A DNA stretch of 64,000 nucleotides from Pedobacter soli (GTDB taxonomy: Bacteria > Bacteroidota > Bacteroidia > Sphingobacteriales > Sphingobacteriaceae), in contig NZ_FMZH01000002.1 of assembly GCF_900101435.1 (NCBI RefSeq), positions 372,001 through 436,000 on the forward strand. Reading direction: 5' to 3'. The notes under the pieces were generated by a model that worked only from the letters and a program-made list of their open reading frames with translations, did no database searches and was not told the origin of the DNA. A program made the position numbers and the translations under genes. This document shows, piece by piece, positions 41,663-50,929 of the stretch; positions within the stretch are counted from its first letter, which is position 1; each line of letters begins with the position of its first letter.

Positions 41663-44389
41663 CTATTTAACGGTGTACTTAAACACCGATCTGCCCAGGT
41701 TTCCGTTGGCATCAATACCTTCAATAATTACTTTGTACTGTCCTCTGCCATCAGCGTTATAATATTCGAAAGAAGCGTTGCCGGTTGCATCAGTAACTAC
41801 TTTAGGGTTCCAGTAAATGGTCGTTCTTAAGTCGTTACGGTTCATGTTGGCAGGTACATCGTAGCGTGGCGAATAGAACTGCTTTTCTTTGTTATAGCCC
41901 TGTGGCGAGAAAGTAAGCTCGTAGTATTTAGGCAGCATATCCATTAGCTGTGCTTTCGTAATTTTAGTTCCTTTAGGCGCTTTTTTCTGGTTAAATACAA
42001 TTACACCATTTACATTGTTGGCACGGTTAACCAGGCCTAAATCGTCTCTTAAAAACACCTCAACCGATTCAAGTTGATTGGCATCTAAAGTATTGATCTG
42101 GTTTACATCCACATTCATTCCGTTAATAAAAATACCCATTGGGATTCTTTTACCCTGATTATAATCGCGTGTTACGTAAAAGTTATTGTCGGCATAAGTA
42201 ACACCTGCCAGCATTCCCTGTAAGCAGTTAATCAGTAAACCACAACCTTTTAAGCGGTCGCCAGGTATTTCATGGTCTGCCATCTGACTAAGCCCTGAAA
42301 GTGACGGATAATCTTTGTGGCTTACTTTCGGTATTACTGCAGCCTTAATGTTTACATCTTTCAAAGTGTGTAAATAAGCATATTGGCGCTTACTGTTATC
42401 CAGATAAGAAGTTAAGGCACTATCGATATTTAAAACCTCTTCGGCCGCACTGAAATTGCGGGTAAGGGTAGGTACCGGTGCACCGTTTAGGCTCAAGGTC
42501 ATGTTTTTATAGTTTACGTTATACTTAGCGGTAACCGTAACCTTTGATGAATCGTTAAATACCAGGTTTGAGAATTTAAAGTTTCCTACCGGATCGGTTG
42601 TGCCTTCCTGGTTAAAACGTTTATCGGGGATACTTAACAATAAAGCTCCTTTTCTAACCGGGATTCCGTTGTTTTGTCTTAAAATTCCAGAAATTTCTAT
42701 CCCTTGCTCAGGTAGGAAATCAATTTTAGGCAGTTTATTGGCAATAATGTCGGTATATTTAAAGCTGCGGTAACCCTGGGTAAGTAAAAGCACATCTAAA
42801 TCTGCATTTTTCTTGGCATCGGGTGCATTGAAATAGTAATTGGCTTTTTCGATATAACCTTTAACATCGCTGCTTAATAAAAGCCCGGTTAAAATGGTAC
42901 TGGTTGCATCTTCGCTTGATGGCACTTTGGTTTCATCTACAACTGCTACCGAGAAGCTACCCTCAACAGGGGCGCCATCTTTTTTGGCTGCAACGTTAAT
43001 TTTAACCTTTTTCTTAACACCATAAGTAGTTGCCGCACTGGTTAAAGCCACTGCCATATTGTTTTTATGCTGTACAAAAACAAGTCTTTCGCTTAGTGGC
43101 TTACCATATTCGTTAAACAGCGTTAACTGTGCAATTCCGGTCGGGAATTTAGATTTAAGAATAGTTGTATTGTACTCTTTATTTGATAAAGCTGTTTGTG
43201 CACCATAGCAAATTACGCCTTTGCTTTGTGCAATGAGGTAAAGTTTTTTGCCCTGGTTTTCCGCAAAAAAAGCGTCGTTGGCCGCAATTTTAATAACCAC
43301 ATTGTCGGCATTGCTGTTATCTACATTTAGCACTACGCCATTCGCAGTTACAGCAGGTAAATTATAGCTTTGTGTGGTGCCATCGGCATAAGTAACGGCA
43401 GCTTTATAAGTTTTACCAGCTTCGGCAAGTAAATTAAAGCTGCCCATACCCAAATGCTGATCGCTAAAAGTAGCTACAGTTTTGCCTTCACTATCGGTAA
43501 CGGTACCTTTGGCGCCAATACCTAAACCATCGCTCTTAATGGCTTTAAAGGCTACTTTGTTGGTTAAGCCGGCCACTAAATTTCCGCCTTCAGGGAAAAA
43601 CTGAATATCTTTACTTACAATGGCATTTTTAAGGGAGAATGAACTGCTCGCTACGTCTTTATCGGTAGTGTTAATGGCGGTTACCAGCTCTCCTTTTTGC
43701 AACTGATACTCGGCTTTTTGCGCATTGGTCATGGCAATGGTCAGGTAGCCGTTTGCATCGGTGGTTCCGCGACCTCTGGCAATTACCGTATAACTGGTTA
43801 CCACTTGCCAGCTTACATTTCTGTTAGCGTAAGGTTTATTGTTGGCATCTTTAAACTGTACGCGGGCATCAATTTTCTCCTGCTTGTCGGTTGAAGTATT
43901 TTTGTAGGTGATGTGCGTTTTTAATTCCTTATCAATGGCTTCGCCAACGTAAAATGTTTTGTTAAAATAGGCCGGGTCTGGGTTGTTAAGCATCCATAAA
44001 GTATAGGCCCTGATGTGGTAATTGCCTTGCTTGTAATTCACCTGATCTAAAGGAAAACTGCCATAGGCAAATCCTCCGGTAATGGGAAGTTTTAGGGTTT
44101 GAATCAGTGAATCTTTCTGGTTAATTACATCCACATAAATGATTTTACTAATACCTGATAAAAAATTCTGGTTTTCGGTAACGTAGGCTTTAAACCAAAC
44201 GGTATCGGCCACGGCATAATAAGGCTTATCGAAATGAAGATAAATTTTCTCGTTAGGATAATCGGTCAAAACCTTATTGGTTTTGCTGATAATTGTATTT
44301 ATACTCACGGTGTCGGTTTGGGCCGACGAAGAAAAATTTAGTGCTAAGAGAAATGAAAGTATAATAAACGATAATCTATAAATCTTCAT
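41663..44389 (-). CDS. Large exported MG2/TonB-plug-like protein
   Basis: A 908-residue exported protein with a signal peptide (about 1-24, NFSSSAQ). The N-terminal quarter (PNEKIYLHFDKPYYAVADTVWFKAY, in part) is the start of a macroglobulin-like domain family that recurs in surface proteins of Bacteroidota. Further beta domains follow (GQAEYQLQKGELV-type and KVTVTAKYNVNY). The region ending QMADHEIPGDRLKGCG.. GMLAGVTYADNNFYV resembles a TonB plug core, as in proteins annotated carboxypeptidase-regulatory-like. No barrel follows, so it is not a receptor. Start at ATG 44389 begins the signal peptide. Function unknown; it is probably periplasmic or on the surface. Confidence 0.75.
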   Translation of the reverse strand: MKIYRLSFIILSFLLALNFSSSAQTDTVSINTIISKTNKVLTDYPNEKIYLHFDKPYYAVADTVWFKAYVTENQNFLSGISKIIYVDVINQKDSLIQTLKLPITGGFAYGSFPLDQVNYKQGNYHIRAYTLWMLNNPDPAYFNKTFYVGEAIDKELKTHITYKNTSTDKQEKIDARVQFKDANNKPYANRNVSWQVVTSYTVIARGRGTTDANGYLTIAMTNAQKAEYQLQKGELVTAINTTDKDVASSSFSLKNAIVSKDIQFFPEGGNLVAGLTNKVAFKAIKSDGLGIGAKGTVTDSEGKTVATFSDQHLGMGSFNLLAEAGKTYKAAVTYADGTTQSYNLPAVTANGVVLNVDNSNADNVVIKIAANDAFFAENQGKKLYLIAQSKGVICYGAQTALSNKEYNTTILKSKFPTGIAQLTLFNEYGKPLSERLVFVQHKNNMAVALTSAATTYGVKKKVKINVAAKKDGAPVEGSFSVAVVDETKVPSSEDATSTILTGLLLSSDVKGYIEKANYYFNAPDAKKNADLDVLLLTQGYRSFKYTDIIANKLPKIDFLPEQGIEISGILRQNNGIPVRKGALLLSIPDKRFNQEGTTDPVGNFKFSNLVFNDSSKVTVTAKYNVNYKNMTLSLNGAPVPTLTRNFSAAEEVLNIDSALTSYLDNSKRQYAYLHTLKDVNIKAAVIPKVSHKDYPSLSGLSQMADHEIPGDRLKGCGLLINCLQGMLAGVTYADNNFYVTRDYNQGKRIPMGIFINGMNVDVNQINTLDANQLESVEVFLRDDLGLVNRANNVNGVIVFNQKKAPKGTKITKAQLMDMLPKYYELTFSPQGYNKEKQFYSPRYDVPANMNRNDLRTTIYWNPKVVTDATGNASFEYYNADGRGQYKVIIEGIDANGNLGRSVFKYTVK

Positions 44390-44510
44390 GAATTGGATGT
44401 TAAATGCTAATCCTGTAAATATATCCAATTATCAATAGAGCTCCTAAATTGTACGGCGGTTTAACACTTTTTTACAAAAGTTTATGATTCCGCACCAAAG
44501 TCGTCATTGG

Positions 44511-44672
44511 GGCTCACGCTCGTTTACTGTCTGTCCGTAGTGTTCCGCAGGGCACTACGGATTACAGCATAGAATAGAGTCTCTGACTCGCTCTATAATC
44601 ATTGAGTTGTAAACTCAACATTATTCGAAAATCCGTAGAGACGCTGCGCTTAACTCTACGGACAGTATGTAA
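44511..44672. repeat. Four-hairpin repeat, copy A
   Basis: Four successive hairpins: CCGTAGTG...CACTACGG (44535-44560), AGAGTCTCTGACTCGCTCT (44576-44594), TTGAGTTGTAAACTCAA (44602-44618) and CCGTAGAG...CTCTACGG (44631-44662). The whole unit is about 150 bp and recurs at 44713-44850 and, inverted, at 62312-62455. Confidence 0.8.
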
Positions 44673-44711
44673 AATAGAAGCGTAGGGCTATTAAAATCGC
44701 TAAAACAAACC

Positions 44712-44855
44712 CTGTCTGTCCGTAGTGTTCCGCAGGGCACTACGGATCGCAGCATATAATAGAGTCTCTGACTCGCTCTATAATCATTGAGTTGTAAACT
44801 CAACATTATTCGAAAATCCGTAGAGACGCTGCGCTTAACTCTATGGACAGTATGT
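44712..44855. repeat. Four-hairpin repeat, copy B
   Basis: Second copy, nearly identical to copy A, beginning CTGTCTGTCCGTAGTG and ending with the CTCTATGGACAGTATG side of the fourth hairpin. The two copies are direct repeats about 186 bp apart. A CACGCGTTAGAAACGCGCGC element follows at 44865-44888. Confidence 0.8.
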
Positions 44856-44889
44856 GCTATTAAAGCACGCGTTAGAAACGCGCGCAAGC

Positions 44890-44923
44890 TACAAACAAAA
44901 ACAGGCCACTAAAGAGCGGCCTG
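44890..44923 (-). terminator. Rho-independent terminator of the nitroreductase gene
   Basis: On the minus strand CAGGCC (44923-44918) and GGCCTG (44907-44902) form a stem, followed by TTTTTGTTTG. It lies 29 bp after the nitroreductase stop codon. Confidence 0.75.
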
Positions 44924-44951
44924 CGTTTGAAATATAATGGGTGTTTGCCTT

Positions 44952-45584
44952 TTAATTTAATTCGATTACGAATTCTTCTTTCGGAGAACGTACTTTTTTA
45001 AGGTTTACCAACCAATCGCCTGCTTCGTCTCTGTGACCTAAAGGCAATAGGGTAACACTTTTTAAACCTTTTTTATCTAAACCTAAAAGTTCATCTAAAG
45101 CTGGTCCGTTAAAGCCTTCCATTGGGGTAGCATCTACTTTTAATAAAGCGGCTTCTGCAATGGCAACGCCAAAACCAATATAAGCCTGACGTGCAGCATG
45201 GTTGAAGTTTTCTTCGGCACTTCTCGATAAAATCATGCCTTTAAGTTGTGCTTTGTAAGCATCGGTACCTTCTTGTGGTAAACCACGCTCAGCATTCATT
45301 CTGGTAAATACTGCATCAATTCCTTCTTCAGTATAATTTTCGTTTGCAGCGAAGATTAGCAGGTGCGATGAATCAATAATCTGCGATTGGTTATAAGCAA
45401 TCGGAGCAATTTTCTCTTTTAACTCCTGGTTGGTAACTACAATCACTTTAAATGGCTGTAAGCCTGATGATGTTGGAGCCAAATGCGCAGCCGCAACAAT
45501 TTTATCAACTTTTTCTTGTTCAACGGGCTGGCCATTCATTTTTTTAACGGCATAACGCCAGTTTAGGGCATCTATTAAACTCAT
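44952..45584 (-). CDS. Nitroreductase family NAD(P)H oxidoreductase (FMN-dependent)
   Basis: A 210-residue protein of usual nitroreductase length. The N-terminal RYAVKKMNG and APTSSGLQPFKVIVV blocks are the FMN-binding arm, and HAARQAYIGFGVAIAEA with LLPLGHRDE form the C-terminal arm and flavin-binding region. It should be a cytoplasmic homodimer that reduces nitro compounds, quinones or a related substrate; the physiological substrate is unknown. It stands alone on the minus strand between a repeat block with a terminator and about 350 bp of gene-free DNA. Confidence 0.9.
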   Translation of the reverse strand: MSLIDALNWRYAVKKMNGQPVEQEKVDKIVAAAHLAPTSSGLQPFKVIVVTNQELKEKIAPIAYNQSQIIDSSHLLIFAANENYTEEGIDAVFTRMNAERGLPQEGTDAYKAQLKGMILSRSAEENFNHAARQAYIGFGVAIAEAALLKVDATPMEGFNGPALDELLGLDKKGLKSVTLLPLGHRDEAGDWLVNLKKVRSPKEEFVIELN

Positions 45585-45599
45585 ATCTTTTGATTATTT

Positions 45600-45930
45600 T
45601 TTTAAATTTTACGAAGCAAATATGGGGATAAGCTTTTTGCCGACTGTTGATGTATGGTAAGAAAAAATAATTTTGAGCAAATTGTATAAGCTGCTGACTT
45701 CAGTCTGCAGCAATATGGGGCATCAGATCAGACCCCGGGATTGTGCGCTGGCAACCTCAAAAATGGAACACTGCTTTAGCCTTTTAGCCCCGGTTGAAGC
45801 GTTACCCTGCAGCAACGAGGTACGAGGAAGCGAAGCGTAAAAGCGAAAAACGGGAAGAAACTTATTGCTTATTACAGGCATTGCGCTCCAATAAAAAAAC
45901 GGGTCACTATTGAACTATGATTTTTGTATG
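45600..45930. other. Gene-free stretch with degenerate repeat and small palindrome
   Basis: GCTGCTGACTTCAGTCTGCAGC at 45690-45711 is an imperfect palindrome. From about 45765 to 45895 the AGCCCCGGTTGAAGCG...GGCATTGCGCTCC words repeat those near 24340-24440. No ORF or promoter was recognised. Confidence 0.5.
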
Positions 45931-47040
45931 TTAATCCAAAAACCTCAAATCGCTGCGTACGGGGAAATGGTCTGACAGCTTGGCCTGCGTAATTTTATAG
46001 TTAAGTACCTCAAGTTCTTTAGAAGTGGCAATGTAATCGATCTGAAAATTAGGGAATTTACCGTTATAGGTTTTGCCAAAACCACTACCTTTTTTAATGA
46101 AACTGTTGTTGAGCCCGGCAGTAATTTGGGTAACCACGTATGAGGCAGGGGTATCATTAAAATCGCCGGCAATTAAATAAGGGGTTTTACAGCTGGCCAT
46201 CTCCTTTTTCATAATATCTACCTGACCGCTCCGCTTATAAAAAGCACTTTTCAGCATCCTTAAGATGCGTTTGGAAGGCTGTAATTCGGTGTTCATTTCT
46301 TTTACCTTATCCAGATAGTCGTAATCTTGTTTTTCGAAAGAAATAGATTGAAAGTGCACATTGTAGACCCTTAAGGTTTTACCTTTTATGTTTAAATCGG
46401 TATAAATACTCATGTTGCCCGCATAGCCTTCAACAAAGGGGATTTTACCCGAATCTTTAATCGGGAATTTGGAGAATATGGCTAAACCCGTTGCTTCGTA
46501 ATCATTTTTGTTGGTAGGTACAAAGTAATAGTCCTTGGTGTTTAGCAACAATTTTAAACTGTCTACCGTGTCGAAAGCACCTTTATAGCGGGTAAAAAAC
46601 TCCTGGAAACAGATGATGTCGGGGTTTTGATCTTTAACCACCTGCAGCATTTTTTCTTTAACCGATTCGGTATTGTCTTTGCCGTAAAGCTTAAAGCTGT
46701 GCACGTTGTAGGTCATCATCCGGATGGTGTTATCAGCCCTTTCAACAGGGCCTTCATCGCCGCCTATGGCAAAAGTTGCTTTTAAAGTTTTGGCTCCAAC
46801 AGCTATAACAAGGATGGTTGCTACAGCAAAAAGCCATTTCTTGCTCAATAACCACCAAACGAGAAAAATAATATTGCAAAAAAGTACATAGGGGTAGGCC
46901 AAGCCGAAAAATGCAATAATGGCATGTTTGCGCGGATCCATGTTGCCGGCAAGTAAACCCACGAGCAAAGCTATTGCCAGTGCTACAGCAATGGGCAGAA
47001 GAAGTTTATCAAAGAAATTGTACTTTTTCTTTTTTGCCAT
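45931..47040 (-). CDS. EEP-family hydrolase with three N-terminal membrane helices
   Basis: A 369-residue protein. Three hydrophobic helices at about 12-30, 38-62 and 66-88 anchor an endonuclease/exonuclease/phosphatase domain with RMMTYNVHSF, IICFQEFFTRY (metal-binding Glu), LIAGDFNDTP and the C-terminal AKLSDHFPVRSD (Asp-His). All catalytic blocks are present. The domain would face the periplasm or cytoplasm depending on topology; substrate may be nucleic acid or a phosphoester. Its start overlaps the preceding rhomboid stop codon (TAATG), so they are translationally coupled. Confidence 0.85.
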   Translation of the reverse strand: MAKKKKYNFFDKLLLPIAVALAIALLVGLLAGNMDPRKHAIIAFFGLAYPYVLFCNIIFLVWWLLSKKWLFAVATILVIAVGAKTLKATFAIGGDEGPVERADNTIRMMTYNVHSFKLYGKDNTESVKEKMLQVVKDQNPDIICFQEFFTRYKGAFDTVDSLKLLLNTKDYYFVPTNKNDYEATGLAIFSKFPIKDSGKIPFVEGYAGNMSIYTDLNIKGKTLRVYNVHFQSISFEKQDYDYLDKVKEMNTELQPSKRILRMLKSAFYKRSGQVDIMKKEMASCKTPYLIAGDFNDTPASYVVTQITAGLNNSFIKKGSGFGKTYNGKFPNFQIDYIATSKELEVLNYKITQAKLSDHFPVRSDLRFLD

Positions 47041-47894
47041 TAATCTTTACTTGCCTTAAATAATTTTTCTTTTTCTGCTGCCGTCAATTTATCGTATCCT
47101 GAAGTAGATATTTTGTCTAAAATGGCATCAATTTCCTGCTGCGAAACTCCAGCTTTAGCGTCTGTCTTTTTGAGGGGCTTGTCGTTTCTTACTACCTTCA
47201 GTTTTGGTTTGCGCTCAAATAATTTGCTCCAGTCGTTTCCGTTTTGCAGGCTTTTGATGTAAAAGAAACCCAGCAGGGCTCCACCAATATGAGCGAAGTT
47301 GCCGCCAGCATTTGCTGATGATAGGCCGATAAACGAAATCAGGAAGTAAACAATCGCTATCCATTTAATCTTTACTTCGCCAAAAAGCAACAGCATAATG
47401 GTATAATTGGGCACCAGGGTGGCGGCTGCTACCATGATGGCCATAACTGCTGCAGACGAACCAATAACGGTTTGCCCCAATAAAGTATCGGCAAATACAG
47501 GGATGGTATTTAAACAAATCAGGTAAATTAAGGCTCCGGCTAAACCTCCCGTAAGGTACACAAAATGAAACTGCCTGCTTTTCAGGAAATTCATGAATAT
47601 GCTGCCGAACCAAAATAAGCCCAGCATGTTAAACAGGATGTGAAGAATCCCATCATGAAAAAACATGTAGGTGAAGGGGGTGTAAAAACGTTCTGTTAGT
47701 TTAGGAAGGTTGGAAGGTAAGCCTACATATTCTCTAACCAGTTCGCCCATATCTAATGTTGATTTGCTGAAAAAAACGAGCACACCGATAATGGCGGTAA
47801 CCAGAAACAAAATCACGTTAATACCAATGTAAAAAAACAGCGGATTGCCGGATTGAAAAATCTTGTACTTTAAATCTTTAACCGTATTATTCAT
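47040..47894 (-). CDS. Rhomboid family intramembrane serine protease (second of pair)
   Basis: A 284-residue protein with six membrane helices. FFHDGILHILFNMLGLFWFG carries the HxxxN-like oxyanion region; the catalytic Ser is Ser147 in VIGSSAAVM and the His is His202 in AHIGGALLGF. A cytoplasmic C-terminal tail of about 70 residues (KPKLKVVRNDKPL..) is longer than in the upstream paralogue. It overlaps the first rhomboid gene by 8 bp and ends in TAATG with the EEP gene. Both members look intact, unlike typical pseudoprotease pairs. Confidence 0.88.
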   Translation of the reverse strand: MNNTVKDLKYKIFQSGNPLFFYIGINVILFLVTAIIGVLVFFSKSTLDMGELVREYVGLPSNLPKLTERFYTPFTYMFFHDGILHILFNMLGLFWFGSIFMNFLKSRQFHFVYLTGGLAGALIYLICLNTIPVFADTLLGQTVIGSSAAVMAIMVAAATLVPNYTIMLLLFGEVKIKWIAIVYFLISFIGLSSANAGGNFAHIGGALLGFFYIKSLQNGNDWSKLFERKPKLKVVRNDKPLKKTDAKAGVSQQEIDAILDKISTSGYDKLTAAEKEKLFKASKD

Positions 47895-48618
47895 AGAGCG
47901 TATAAAATGTATCGTTCTTGTCTTTCCATATTTTAACCAGTATAAAGCCGATTAAAGCGCCACCCAAATGCGCATAGTGGGCAATAGAATCGCCTTCGAA
48001 CCGGGCAACACCTAAAGATAGTTCTATTAAAATATAAATTGGAATAATGTATTTGGCTTTTACGGGTACCGGAATAAACATAATCAGCAACTCAGCGTTT
48101 GGATACAGCATACCGAAAGCAACCAATAATCCAAAAATAGCTCCCGAAGCACCTACCATGCCGCCAAAGTAAATGCTACGCAATGTAACAGCTTGTGCCA
48201 TAGAGAGCTGTTGTGTATTAAACTGACCCTCCAGTAATGCAGCCATATCTATTTTACCATTGTTGATTACGCTGCCTATAATTTGATGTACTTCGTATGC
48301 CTGTACTGCCCACTGTAAAGCCAGTGCTCCCAAACCGGTAATAAAATAAAAGATAATAAATTTCTTCCCGCCCCACCTTGATTCCAGTAAACTTCCAAAA
48401 GAATACAATGCAAACATGTTAAAAAAGATGTGCGCAAGACCTCCATGCATAAACATGTAGGTAACAGGCTGCCAAAATCTATATTTGGGCGAATCAAAAT
48501 AAAAAACCCCAAAAAGATCGTCGAGATGCAGATTGGTAAGTAAAAAGGTTGCTGCGAAAAATAAGATATTAATAATCAGCAGGTTTTTAACTACTGGTGG
48601 GATATATATGTTGTTCAT
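47887..48618 (-). CDS. Rhomboid family intramembrane serine protease (first of pair)
   Basis: A 243-residue protein with six membrane helices. PVTYMFMHGGLAHIFFNMFALYSFG is the helix-2 motif with the conserved His and Asn. Catalytic Ser158 lies in GASGAIFGLL and His217 in AHYAHLGGALIGF, the canonical rhomboid GxSx and H. It would cleave membrane-anchored proteins within the bilayer. It is followed by the second rhomboid gene with an 8-bp overlap, and an EEP gene after that. The upstream neighbour mutL is 376 bp away across repeat DNA. Confidence 0.9.
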   Translation of the reverse strand: MNNIYIPPVVKNLLIINILFFAATFLLTNLHLDDLFGVFYFDSPKYRFWQPVTYMFMHGGLAHIFFNMFALYSFGSLLESRWGGKKFIIFYFITGLGALALQWAVQAYEVHQIIGSVINNGKIDMAALLEGQFNTQQLSMAQAVTLRSIYFGGMVGASGAIFGLLVAFGMLYPNAELLIMFIPVPVKAKYIIPIYILIELSLGVARFEGDSIAHYAHLGGALIGFILVKIWKDKNDTFYTLYE

Positions 48619-48639
48619 TTAATTTTTAAAGTTGTTTAA

Positions 48640-48993
48640 TCGGTTATTAACGGTTTAACTGGTTAATTGTTTAAATCGGTTAACTGTTATTTTATCGTAT
48701 TTAACATCAAAGCTTTAGTCTCTGATTTTTTTACCACCTCAGACACCTAAGGGCACCTCAGCTTTTGCTTTGGTCTTTCAGCTTTGGTCTTTGGTCTTTT
48801 CACCACCTAAGACATCTAAGGGCACCTAAGCTTTGTGCTTTGGTCTTTCAGCTTTGGTCTTTTCGCTTTCCTCTTTTCACCACCTCAGACACCTAAGGGC
48901 ACCTCAGTTTTTCGCTTTGGTCTTTCGGCTTTAGTCTTTCGGCTTTGGTCTTCTGCTCCAAATCTTCGGTCTTCCGACTTTCGGACTCCGGTC
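48640..48993. repeat. CTTTnnn heptads and CACCTAAG words between mutL and the rhomboid gene
   Basis: GGTTAACTGG words at 48645-48690, then from 48760 CTTTGGT CTTTCAG CTTTGGT CTTTGGT, with CACCTCAGACACCTAAGGGC words in between at 48732, 48793 and 48879. These are the reverse complements of the AAAGnnn and CTTAGGTG words at 24018-24740 and 51150-52400. Confidence 0.8.
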
Positions 48994-50832
48994 TTATTTT
49001 TCAAACTTCTTATCCAGCTCCGCTAAAGTAATGGTTTGGATAATTGGTTTACCACTCACACTAAAGTTAGGGGTTTTGCAGGCAAAAAGTTCATCAATAA
49101 GCGTATTCATTTCTTCCTGAGCCAAACTTGTACCTGCTTTAATGGCGCTGTTTTTAGCCAGGCTTCGCGCTAAACTGTCGCGCTTGTTCAATTTTAATTC
49201 CTGTTGCGAGTTTTTAAAGCCCTCAATCAGTTGTTCAAACAACTGTGTTTCATTGATGTTGCTACTGCCTAAATCGACCGGAACACCTTCTACCACCAGG
49301 GTATTTTTACCAAATTCGCGTACATCGAAACCTAAGCTTTTAATATCATCTAACAAACTTTTAGCCAGTTCAAAATCCTGTGCATTCAGCGTAATGGTTT
49401 GCGGAAACAAACTTTGCTGCGAAGCACCTTTGCGGTCGTCGAGATGTACGAGGAAACGCTCGTAAAGGATTCGCTCATGTGCCATTTGCTGATCGATAAC
49501 CATTAAACCCGATTTAATCTGCGAAACAATATAACGGTTGTGCAACTGCATATATTGCTTTTGCTTGGTCTCTAAAACCGCATCGTCAGCCTCGTAAAAG
49601 CTGGTTTGTTCTACTACAGGTTGTTCGGTAATATCGTAAAGCGTACCCCAGTTTTTAGCACTGGGCTTGGCATCATAATTTCTTGGCGAAGAAGCATAAC
49701 CCGAAGTAGAACTTTTGTCGCTGGCAAAAGGGTTAAAATCGGGATTGAAGTTAATGCTCGGCGGCACAATGTCTTCAACCGCTTTGTGCGTAATCATATT
49801 GCTGAAACCTGTTTCCTGATCAAAATCAAGGGTAGGGGCAATGTTATACCGACCAATAGAACGCTTAACCGCCGATTTTAGAATGGCATAAATCGATTTC
49901 TCGTCGAGGTATTTAATTTCGGTTTTAGTCGGGTGAACGTTCACATCTATTTTTGCCGGATCGATTTCGATAAACAGTACGTATAGCGGGTAACTGTCTT
50001 CTGGTAAAAGATCTTCGAAAGCCGTACTTACCGCATGGTTTAAATACGGATCTTTAATAAAACGGTTGTTCACAAAGAAGAACTGCTCGCCACGGGTTTT
50101 CTTGGCAAAGGCAGGCTTCCCGATATATCCTTTCAGGTTAATGATGCTGGTTTCTTCTTCTACAGGTACCAGTCGTTCGTTATAATTGTTGCCAAAAAGA
50201 TGGATAATGCGTTGTTTCAAATTACCCTTAGGCAGGTTAAAAATTTCTACCCCATCATGGTGCAGGCTAAAAAATACCTCGGGATGTGCCAGGGCCACAC
50301 GTTGAAATTCGTCGAGGATGTGGCGCATTTCTACCGGATTACTCTTTAAGAAATTTCTTCGTGCAGGGGTGTTAAAAAACAGGTTCTTAATTGCAATCTG
50401 CGTGCCTGGTGAAGTAGCTACAGGTTCCTGCGCGATTACCTGTGCACCTTCAATGGAAATACAGGTGCCAATTTCATCTTCGTGCCTGCGGGTTTTCATT
50501 TCTACCTGCGCAATGGCCGCAATAGAAGCCATGGCCTCGCCACGGAAACCCATGGTGCGGATGGCAAATAAATCTTCGGCCTTTTTTACCTTTGAGGTGG
50601 CATGACGTTCGAAACACATGCGCGCATCGGTAACGCTCATTCCACAGCCGTTATCGATAATCTGAATCAGGGCTTTACCTGCATCTTTTACCACCAGTTG
50701 AATTTTATCTGCACCGGCATCTATCGAATTTTCGAGCAATTCTTTTACTGCAGAGGCAGGTCGTTGAACAACTTCTCCGGCAGCAATCTGATTGGCAACA
50801 GCATCAGGCAATAAGTGAATAATATCAGTCAT
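48994..50832 (-). CDS. mutL: DNA mismatch repair protein MutL
   Basis: A 612-residue protein. The GHKL ATPase domain is at the N-terminus: IAAGEVVQRPASAVKELLENSIDAGAD, IDNGCGM, FERHATSKV and TMGFRGEAMASI, all canonical. The C-terminal region carries the metal-binding endonuclease-like motif at about residues 443-454 as DQQMAHERILYE, instead of DQHAAHERILYE, and no CPHGRP-type motif is seen near the end. The start is the ATG at 50832 (MTDIIHLLPD). MutL couples MutS recognition to strand removal. No mutS is in the window. Confidence 0.95.
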   Translation of the reverse strand: MTDIIHLLPDAVANQIAAGEVVQRPASAVKELLENSIDAGADKIQLVVKDAGKALIQIIDNGCGMSVTDARMCFERHATSKVKKAEDLFAIRTMGFRGEAMASIAAIAQVEMKTRRHEDEIGTCISIEGAQVIAQEPVATSPGTQIAIKNLFFNTPARRNFLKSNPVEMRHILDEFQRVALAHPEVFFSLHHDGVEIFNLPKGNLKQRIIHLFGNNYNERLVPVEEETSIINLKGYIGKPAFAKKTRGEQFFFVNNRFIKDPYLNHAVSTAFEDLLPEDSYPLYVLFIEIDPAKIDVNVHPTKTEIKYLDEKSIYAILKSAVKRSIGRYNIAPTLDFDQETGFSNMITHKAVEDIVPPSINFNPDFNPFASDKSSTSGYASSPRNYDAKPSAKNWGTLYDITEQPVVEQTSFYEADDAVLETKQKQYMQLHNRYIVSQIKSGLMVIDQQMAHERILYERFLVHLDDRKGASQQSLFPQTITLNAQDFELAKSLLDDIKSLGFDVREFGKNTLVVEGVPVDLGSSNINETQLFEQLIEGFKNSQQELKLNKRDSLARSLAKNSAIKAGTSLAQEEMNTLIDELFACKTPNFSVSGKPIIQTITLAELDKKFEK

Positions 50833-50929
50833 GTATAAGGGCAAAGTGAATTCGCTAAATTATGCAAAATAAGCTTAAAGAACCGGAATTGTTTAAAACT
50901 CAACATGTAAATGACTGTAGGTAAATGGG

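Noticed and set aside
44511..44888. Insertion sequence with terminal inverted repeats
   Set aside because: No transposase frame lies inside or near the repeats.
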